Shown here: one piece after another, positions 7,870-12,880 of the stretch | How the letters are laid out: each line of letters begins with the position of its first letter | Numbering within the stretch: position 1 is the stretch's first letter | Assembly: GCA_002733465.1 (NCBI GenBank) | Contig: NVVT01000011.1 | Coordinates: 61,144 to 74,023, forward strand | Reading direction: 5' to 3' | Length of the DNA stretch: 12,880 bases | Origin: Kangiella sp. | GTDB taxonomy: Bacteria; Pseudomonadota; Gammaproteobacteria; Enterobacterales; Kangiellaceae | Notes under the pieces: generated by a model | The model's input: the letters and a program-made list of their open reading frames with translations, nothing else | What the model was told of the DNA's origin: nothing | The model's database searches: none | Program-made: the position numbers and the translations under genes

Positions 7870-7906
7870 CATTAAATAGAACTCGGTGATTCACAAATTA
7901 ATTAGA

Positions 7907-7929
7907 ATTTTATTACATTTGAATAAAAT
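7907..7929. repeat. AT-only inverted repeat ATTTTATT-n7-AATAAAAT
   Basis: A perfect 8-bp stem with a 7-base loop lies 38 bases after the GGDEF-EAL stop and immediately before the direct repeat upstream of the vWA gene. Without G or C in the stem it would be a weak terminator. It may instead be an upstream A/T-rich promoter element or chance. Confidence 0.3.
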
Positions 7930-7947
7930 CATGACACAACCATGACA
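7930..7947 (+). promoter_or_regulatory. 11-bp-period direct repeat CATGACA-n4-CATGACA, probable response-regulator box
   Basis: CATGACA occurs at 7930-7936 and again at 7941-7947, exactly 11 bp (about one helical turn) apart, 60 bases before the vWA start. OmpR/PhoB-family regulators bind such tandem half-sites as head-to-tail dimers. Read on the minus strand the site is TGTCAT-n5-TGTCAT, close to the E. coli PhoB box (CTGTCATAAAACTGTCAC). Possible -10 boxes downstream are CATTAT (7955-7960) and TAGAAT (7968-7973). The regulator could be the one encoded at 11567-12250 or PhoB itself; the sequence cannot decide. Confidence 0.55.
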
Positions 7948-8006
7948 ATTCAGGCATTATTAGTAGATAGAATAATTACTCTTACTTAAAGAAGGAAATT
8001 CTATCA

Positions 8007-9755
8007 ATGAAAATTTATCTTACTGTTCTTAAAATTACTGGTTCGGCTTTGTTAGTAGCGATGCTTGCCAACTGCGCAGGTCATGTTTACAATGAAAGCG
8101 CATCAGAATCCGATGAATCCACCATCATTATTACCGGCTCTCGAATTAAACGAACCGATGTCAAATCAAATGGCCCCGTAATAACGGTAATAAGTCGAGA
8201 AGAAATAGAGAGATCGAACGTTCGATTAATTGGTAACCTACTCGCAAGAGAAGCACCAAAAGTGAAAGCAGAAAGACTAATATATAAACGAATCGCCAAC
8301 AGCGCTATCGCTTCAAATCAAATTTTTAAACGCTATAAAGTAAACCCAACCATTCAAACTATCCATAACCCTGTTTCTACTTTTTCTATGGATGCTGACA
8401 ATGGTTCTTATAAATTAGCATCTGCGATGTTAAATCGAGGTCAGATACCCAACCCCGATGGTATTCGTATTGAAGAATTTATTAACTCAATGGATTATCG
8501 ATATAATCAGGGTGAAGGTCTATTCTCAGTAAGTGCGGAAGCGATGCCATCTCCCTTTCGTGATGGTTATCATATATTACATTTAGGTTTACAAACAAAA
8601 ACTTTAGCGGAACATGAACGCAATCCAAGCAACCTCGTTTTTGTGGCCGATATTTCAGGCTCAATGGCATCGGATAACAAAATTGATTTACTTAAAAATG
8701 CAATGACAACCTTAATCTCTCAACTAGATAAAGATGACCATATTGCTTTGGTGGTATACAACGATAATGCAAGTGTTGTATTGGAACCCACACCTGTTGC
8801 AAACAAGCGTAAGATATTTAAAGTCATTAATAACCTACAAACCGGAGGTAGCACAAATGCTGAGCGCGGCTTAATAAAAGGTTATGAAATAGCGGAACAA
8901 ATGTATCAACCTGGATTTAATAATCGCGTTATTTTGACTTCTGATGGCATGGCAAATGTCGGTTCAGTATCACCAGAATCTATTCTAGCAAAAATTTCTG
9001 AAAGCAAAGATAAAGGAATCTTTCTAACTACGCTTGGTGTTGGTATTGGTATGTATAACGATCACTTATTAGAGCAATTAGCTAATAAAGGAAACGGGAA
9101 TTATCTATATATTGCAAATCAAAACGATATTCAAAGTGCTTTTGTTGACGGATTAAGTAGCCAACTACAAACGGTAGCGAAAGATGCAAAAATTCAAGTG
9201 ACGTTTGATCCAAAGTTTGTATCAAACTACCGACTATTAGGTTACGAGAATCGACAATTAAAACAACAGGATTTCACTGATGCTAATAAGGATGGTGGTG
9301 AAATTGGCGCAGGACACAAGGTTACTGCGTTATTTGAAATAAAGCTAAAAAATGAATCTAAAAATCATAGAACTACTAAAAGCGGCTCTATTGCAAAACT
9401 GTCTATTGCTTACAAAAAACCACAGGGCCAAAAAGTTCAAATTATGACTAAACAGATCCCTCTAAGCGTAATACGGGAAAGCTCTTCAACCGTTTCTCCA
9501 GATAGTCGATTATCTTTTGCGGTTGCCGCCTTCGCAGAAAAACTACGTCAATCCTATTGGTCTAGACTCTATAACTATGAGGATATAGATTCGCTACTAA
9601 GTCATCTTCCTAACGATTATAAACGCCAGCAACAAGTGATTGACCTACGCAAATTGGTGACTAAAGCGCGACAAATTGACTCTCGTATTGATACTTACGA
9701 AGTTGATCACCCAGTTGCTAATATCAATTATGATCGAGTGCCTTTACTTGACTAA
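8007..9755 (+). CDS. YfbK-type von Willebrand factor A lipoprotein with TonB-plug-like N-terminal segment
   Basis: The 582-residue product starts with a lipoprotein signal (hydrophobic residues 8-22, lipobox LANC with C23). Ala at +2 suggests outer-membrane sorting. Residues 37-85 (ESTIIITGSRIKRTDV, then VITVISREEIERS) look like the TonB box and first part of the plug of TonB-dependent receptors, but no barrel follows. Residues 121-200 match the domain preceding vWA in YfbK-like proteins (NPVSTFSMDADNGSY). The vWA domain (about 210-385) has a complete metal-ion adhesion site: D215-x-S217-x-S219, T283, D313. The rest is the YfbK-type C-terminal domain. Overall length is near that of E. coli YfbK. 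GAAGGAAA lies 9 bases before the ATG. It is followed after 4 bases by the histidine kinase, so it is the first gene of a three-gene operon. Binding of a ligand or partner protein via vWA is expected; the actual role is unknown. Confidence 0.88.
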   Translation: MKIYLTVLKITGSALLVAMLANCAGHVYNESASESDESTIIITGSRIKRTDVKSNGPVITVISREEIERSNVRLIGNLLAREAPKVKAERLIYKRIANSAIASNQIFKRYKVNPTIQTIHNPVSTFSMDADNGSYKLASAMLNRGQIPNPDGIRIEEFINSMDYRYNQGEGLFSVSAEAMPSPFRDGYHILHLGLQTKTLAEHERNPSNLVFVADISGSMASDNKIDLLKNAMTTLISQLDKDDHIALVVYNDNASVVLEPTPVANKRKIFKVINNLQTGGSTNAERGLIKGYEIAEQMYQPGFNNRVILTSDGMANVGSVSPESILAKISESKDKGIFLTTLGVGIGMYNDHLLEQLANKGNGNYLYIANQNDIQSAFVDGLSSQLQTVAKDAKIQVTFDPKFVSNYRLLGYENRQLKQQDFTDANKDGGEIGAGHKVTALFEIKLKNESKNHRTTKSGSIAKLSIAYKKPQGQKVQIMTKQIPLSVIRESSSTVSPDSRLSFAVAAFAEKLRQSYWSRLYNYEDIDSLLSHLPNDYKRQQQVIDLRKLVTKARQIDSRIDTYEVDHPVANINYDRVPLLD

Positions 9756-9759
9756 GGTA

Positions 9760-11553
9760 ATGAGAAAGCCCTTAATTTTGGTTGCCCTCCTACTAGTTTT
9801 AATGATTGGGCTGGCAATCATTAGCATGCTATTGCTAGAGCACCAAAGAGCGCTCAAGTTAGTGGAAAACAACCAAAGCTTAATGAAAAATACGGTGTTG
9901 AAAACTCTGCGTATTCAATTAAATAATAAGCTATTAGGTTTCCCTCAATCGGTTGAAGAATTAGACAGAAACTGGAAGAGTTTATCATCCAATTTTTTTG
10001 CTTTTTCCAATAATCTAAGAGTTTATCCTAACCTTTTTGCAGGTGTGGATAATGAACAAATGTCTCCTCTGTGGCAGACTTATGAGACTCTTGATTCGAA
10101 ACTAACTCAAACTCAAGAAAGCCTTTTGAGAATCAAAGCCATTTTGGATATACAAAAGGAACTAGCTAACAATGAACCTAAATCGATAAATCTCAATAAG
10201 AAAATTGACCATTACCTATCGCTTATAGAGAACAATCAACTATCGCCTTTGGAAGAAATTATATCTGTATTAAGATTTCTACAGATTAGAAAAGATTCTA
10301 GGTGGAATGACCAATTGATCGATTTGTTTGTTTTTAGTGGTTCAAAAAAAGTGATACCAATATCAAGATACCTATTTAAGCAAAATAATCATTTTTCTAA
10401 AAAGGATATCACCTTAGTTATAAATCAACTGAGAGCTATTCTGGAATTAACGCAACTTGATCTTACTTGGTTCAATAAAAAAGTTAACGGCCTTTGGTTT
10501 GAAGACATAACAACTTCACCGACATTAGTAAAAGGTAACTCTATCGTTAAAGGAAAGTGGTTTGTTATTGAACATGAAAATAACCTTAAAACACTAATTC
10601 CATTTGACTATAAAACTGAAATGCTGGAAGTGGAAATAACACTAAAGAAACAAAATATTTTAGACCCATCTGATCAAATTACTTTTTCTGAAGATGGTTT
10701 AAGTGAAACTAATATTCATCTGAATGATTTACAGGTGGATATCGTAAGAAATCGTTGGATTCAGCAAATAGATAATCTGAAACATTTCCTAATCGTTAAA
10801 CTACTTTTAGCAATATCCTTTATTCTTGCTTTTTTAACGATTCTATTTTTTGTTAATAACCATGTCTCTCGAAAGCTAAAATATCTTAGTATGAAAGACG
10901 ACTTTTTGAACCTCGTTAGTCATGAATTAAAAACACCTTTGGCTTCAATTAGAATTATGACGGAAACGTTAAGTAAGCGATCTGAAAGAAATCTTTCTAT
11001 TAAAGACTATCCAAACAAAATCATAGATGAAGTCGATCAACTCTGGCTAATGGTTGATAACTTATTGTCGCTCAATCAAATTAGATCCGGCGAGCTTCAA
11101 TTAAATATTGATAAAATTGAATTATCATCAATGATAGAGCGTGTTAATACTAAAATTGCAGTAACTACAACTAAGAATATTAGTCTGACACTATCCTTAC
11201 CTGACCACTATTATATTTTTGTTGACTCCAATTTTTTTGAATTGGTTTTAGTTAATTTACTATCTAATGCTATTAAATACAGTAAACATAAAGAGATTGA
11301 CGTAGAGCTTTCAATTGATAATAACAACGACATACTAATAAAAGATAATGGTTGTGGCATTGAAGAAAGACTATGGCCACAAGTTTTTAATGATTTTTAT
11401 CGCGTTCCAACCACTAGCAATCAACAAGGTACGGGTATTGGTTTGTCACTATGCCGACAGATTATGAAGATTCACAAGGGCGATATTGAAATAATTGATT
11501 CTAGCGAAGGTGGCACAGTTTGGCGCCTAAGCTTGCCAAAAACGATAAATTAA
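9760..11553 (+). CDS. Sensor histidine kinase, HAMP-less, with large extracytoplasmic domain
   Basis: This is the inner-membrane kinase of a two-component pair. TM1 is at about residues 4-25, followed by about 315 residues outside the cytoplasm that I do not recognise (mostly helical-looking, Leu/Gln/Asn-rich), then TM2 at about 345-367. The phospho-acceptor H388 (SHELKTPLAS) comes about 20 residues after TM2, leaving no room for HAMP. The ATPase has N503 (NLLSNAIKYS), D529-x-G531-x-G533 and the GTGIGL motif at 557-562, so kinase activity looks intact. The start is uncertain. I prefer the ATG at 9760, which gives a clean N-terminal membrane segment and 597 residues and begins just after the vWA stop, though AAGG sits very close to it. 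Another in-frame ATG at 9730, inside the vWA gene, has no ribosome site. Its partner is the regulator 13 bases downstream. Confidence 0.92.
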   Translation: MRKPLILVALLLVLMIGLAIISMLLLEHQRALKLVENNQSLMKNTVLKTLRIQLNNKLLGFPQSVEELDRNWKSLSSNFFAFSNNLRVYPNLFAGVDNEQMSPLWQTYETLDSKLTQTQESLLRIKAILDIQKELANNEPKSINLNKKIDHYLSLIENNQLSPLEEIISVLRFLQIRKDSRWNDQLIDLFVFSGSKKVIPISRYLFKQNNHFSKKDITLVINQLRAILELTQLDLTWFNKKVNGLWFEDITTSPTLVKGNSIVKGKWFVIEHENNLKTLIPFDYKTEMLEVEITLKKQNILDPSDQITFSEDGLSETNIHLNDLQVDIVRNRWIQQIDNLKHFLIVKLLLAISFILAFLTILFFVNNHVSRKLKYLSMKDDFLNLVSHELKTPLASIRIMTETLSKRSERNLSIKDYPNKIIDEVDQLWLMVDNLLSLNQIRSGELQLNIDKIELSSMIERVNTKIAVTTTKNISLTLSLPDHYYIFVDSNFFELVLVNLLSNAIKYSKHKEIDVELSIDNNNDILIKDNGCGIEERLWPQVFNDFYRVPTTSNQQGTGIGLSLCRQIMKIHKGDIEIIDSSEGGTVWRLSLPKTIN

Positions 11554-11554
11554 A

Positions 11555-11560
11555 AAGGAA
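11555..11560 (+). promoter_or_regulatory. Strong ribosome binding site that fixes a TTG start
   Basis: AAGGAA (within AAAAAGGAA) ends 6 bases before TTG at 11567. The encoded protein from that TTG begins MKKRLLIVEDD, exactly where response regulators start, and no ATG or GTG is available nearby in frame. Confidence 0.7.
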
Positions 11561-11566
11561 TCAATA

Positions 11567-12250
11567 TTGAAGAAACGATTACTTATAGTAGAAGATGACG
11601 AAAATTTACGATCAACTCTCGCAGATAATTTAGAGCTTGAAGGGTTCGATGTCTCAACAAGTGCATCTGTGGCTGAAGCAAAGCTATTTTTGACGAGCGA
11701 GAATGTTGATCTAATCATTTTAGATATTATGTTACCCGACGGTAACGGTTTTGAGCTATGTGAATGGATCCGTCAGCGCAAAGACGTATTAATTTTGATG
11801 CTAACCGCAAGAAATTTAGAAAAAGATCTAATCAAAGGTTTTGTTTCTGGAACGGATGATTATTTGAGTAAGCCCTACCGTTCTGCTGAATTACTTTTGA
11901 GGATAAAAGCATTATTGAGACGAACGACATGTACGACTGCAAATAGTGTTGATTCATTCAATGGCTTTCAAATTAATTGGGAGCAACATTCTATAACCAA
12001 AGATAGTAAGAATATTCATCTTACTAAAACTGCGTTTAGTATTTTTAGTTATTTATTTAGCCACTTAAATAAAACCTGTAGCAGAGACGAGATTCTAAAT
12101 TCAGTCTGGGGTGAAGATGTTTTTGTTGATAACCGTACAGTCGATAATTTTGTATCCAATCTAAAAAAGTCTTTGTCTTTAACTGATGGAAACCAATACC
12201 AACTAAAAACCATACGTGGTATTGGGTATAGTTTATATTCGAAACTTTAG
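11567..12250 (+). CDS. OmpR/PhoB-family response regulator
   Basis: This is a 227-residue cytosolic DNA-binding regulator, the family's usual length. The receiver domain (about 1-118) has the acidic pocket E9-D10-D11, the phospho-acceptor D53 (LDIMLPDG), T80 and K102 (SKPY). The winged-helix effector (about 130-227) has the expected LTKTAFSIFSYL helix, the recognition region DNRTVDNFVSNLKKSL and the C-terminal hairpin TIRGIGYSL. It starts with TTG behind a strong ribosome site, 13 bases after the kinase stop, so the kinase-regulator pairing is firm. Known relatives of this class include PhoB, OmpR and CreB, but I cannot assign orthology. The 11-bp direct repeat upstream of the vWA gene is a plausible binding site, suggesting autoregulation. 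Confidence 0.95.
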   Translation: MKKRLLIVEDDENLRSTLADNLELEGFDVSTSASVAEAKLFLTSENVDLIILDIMLPDGNGFELCEWIRQRKDVLILMLTARNLEKDLIKGFVSGTDDYLSKPYRSAELLLRIKALLRRTTCTTANSVDSFNGFQINWEQHSITKDSKNIHLTKTAFSIFSYLFSHLNKTCSRDEILNSVWGEDVFVDNRTVDNFVSNLKKSLSLTDGNQYQLKTIRGIGYSLYSKL

Positions 12251-12271
12251 GAGTGTTAGACATAAGAGATT

Positions 12272-12880
12272 TTAGCCCTCTGGAATTCGAACCCAACCTT
12301 CCATTAACACCCGAGCACTACGACTCATAATCGCTTTATTAACTGACCATTCACCATCAATCAACTTCGCTTCCGCACCCACTTTTAAAGTACCAGAAGG
12401 ATGTCCAAAACGTACTCCTTTTCTATCGCCACCACCCGCGGCAATATTAACTAGCGTTCCCGGAATAGCCGATGCTGTTGCAATTGCTACCGCGGCAGTT
12501 CCCATCATTGCGTGATGTAATAGTCCCATGGATAACGCTCTAACATTGATATCTATATCCGAACTCGAAATTTGTTTTCCGCTAGATGAAACATAATCAG
12601 CAGCCGGTGCAACAAATGCAACTTTAGGTGTATGTTGCCGAGTTTTTGCTTCTTCAATATTGTGTATTAATCCCATTTTTATTGCACCATACGCACGAAT
12701 AGTTTCAAACTTCGTAAGTGCTTCCGCATCCGAGTTAATATCACCTTGTAATTCAGTTCCTTTATAACCAATATCTTCCGCATTCAGAAATATGGTAGGA
12801 ATTCCAGCATTAATCATGGTGGCTTTAAATGTTCCAACGCCTGGCACTTCAAGATCATCTACTAAATTTCCTGTGGGAAA
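12272..12880 (-). CDS. prpF: 2-methylaconitate cis-trans isomerase PrpF, C-terminal part (5' end outside the window)
   Basis: PrpF isomerises 2-methylaconitate made by AcnD in the methylcitrate cycle that degrades propionyl-CoA, in the cytosol. The frame is open to the window edge, so the visible part is 202 residues of a protein usually near 390; the GTG at 12847 is an internal valine. Family stretches include FPTGNLVDDLEVPGVGTFKA, INAGIPTIFLNAEDIGY, GTELQ, the GLLHHAMMGTAAVAIATA region and VRFGHPSGTLKVGA near the end. The catalytic Lys and Cys of the N-terminal domain, known from the family, lie outside the window. It faces the response regulator tail to tail with only 21 bases between the stops and no visible terminator. 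Other prp genes are expected beyond the window edge but are not seen. Confidence 0.92.
   Translation of the reverse strand, partial: FPTGNLVDDLEVPGVGTFKATMINAGIPTIFLNAEDIGYKGTELQGDINSDAEALTKFETIRAYGAIKMGLIHNIEEAKTRQHTPKVAFVAPAADYVSSSGKQISSSDIDINVRALSMGLLHHAMMGTAAVAIATASAIPGTLVNIAAGGGDRKGVRFGHPSGTLKVGAEAKLIDGEWSVNKAIMSRSARVLMEGWVRIPEG

Noticed and set aside
9676..9759. Earlier starts for the histidine kinase inside the vWA gene.
   Set aside because: They lack ribosome sites and put a second short hydrophobic stretch before TM1. The ATG at 9760 gives a normal kinase N-terminus, though certainty is moderate.
12251..12271. Possible terminator between the response regulator and prpF.
   Set aside because: The 21 bases contain no inverted repeat or T-run, so no terminator can be supported.

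Overview
The window looks like a piece of an AT-rich gammaproteobacterial chromosome. LeuA closely resembles the enterobacterial enzyme as I remember it. The C-terminal part of a PrpF-type methylaconitate isomerase, a multidomain GGDEF-EAL protein and a YfbK-type von Willebrand lipoprotein carrying a TonB-receptor-like 'ITGSRIKR' segment all fit an aquatic or marine gammaproteobacterium. I cannot name a genus from the sequence alone. No tRNA, rRNA, CRISPR array, transposase or phage gene is visible.

Layout. Positions 3-2664 (+) hold the end of leuB and all of leuA. They are separated by a non-coding stretch of about 290 bases, most of which is a nested inverted-repeat element (819-1051) resembling a MITE or composite palindromic repeat. 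A hairpin at 2671-2702 closes the leu unit. A small minus-strand pair follows (2724-3271): a YidD-like protein overlapping a 62-residue DUF4177-like protein. A divergent plus-strand pair (3387-4776) encodes a membrane-anchored protein of unknown function and a classical short-chain dehydrogenase. Next is a 985-residue membrane-bound c-di-GMP enzyme (4912-7869: sensor, HAMP, PAS, GGDEF, EAL, degenerate CZB).

The most distinctive part is the tight plus-strand triad at 8007-12250: a vWA lipoprotein with a truncated TonB-plug-like N-terminus, a HAMP-less sensor histidine kinase with a large unrecognised extracytoplasmic domain (4 bases downstream), and an OmpR-family response regulator starting with TTG (13 bases downstream). 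The upstream region of the triad carries an 11-bp-spaced direct repeat, CATGACA-n4-CATGACA. This is the geometry expected for an OmpR/PhoB-family regulator, so the triad may control itself. I infer an envelope-sensing module in which the vWA lipoprotein is either an input partner or an output of the two-component system. The window ends in the 3' part of prpF on the minus strand, convergent with the response regulator and only 21 bases from it.

The metabolic genes (leucine synthesis, propionate or 2-methylcitrate catabolism) are ordinary housekeeping or accessory metabolism and show no evident link to the signalling genes between them.
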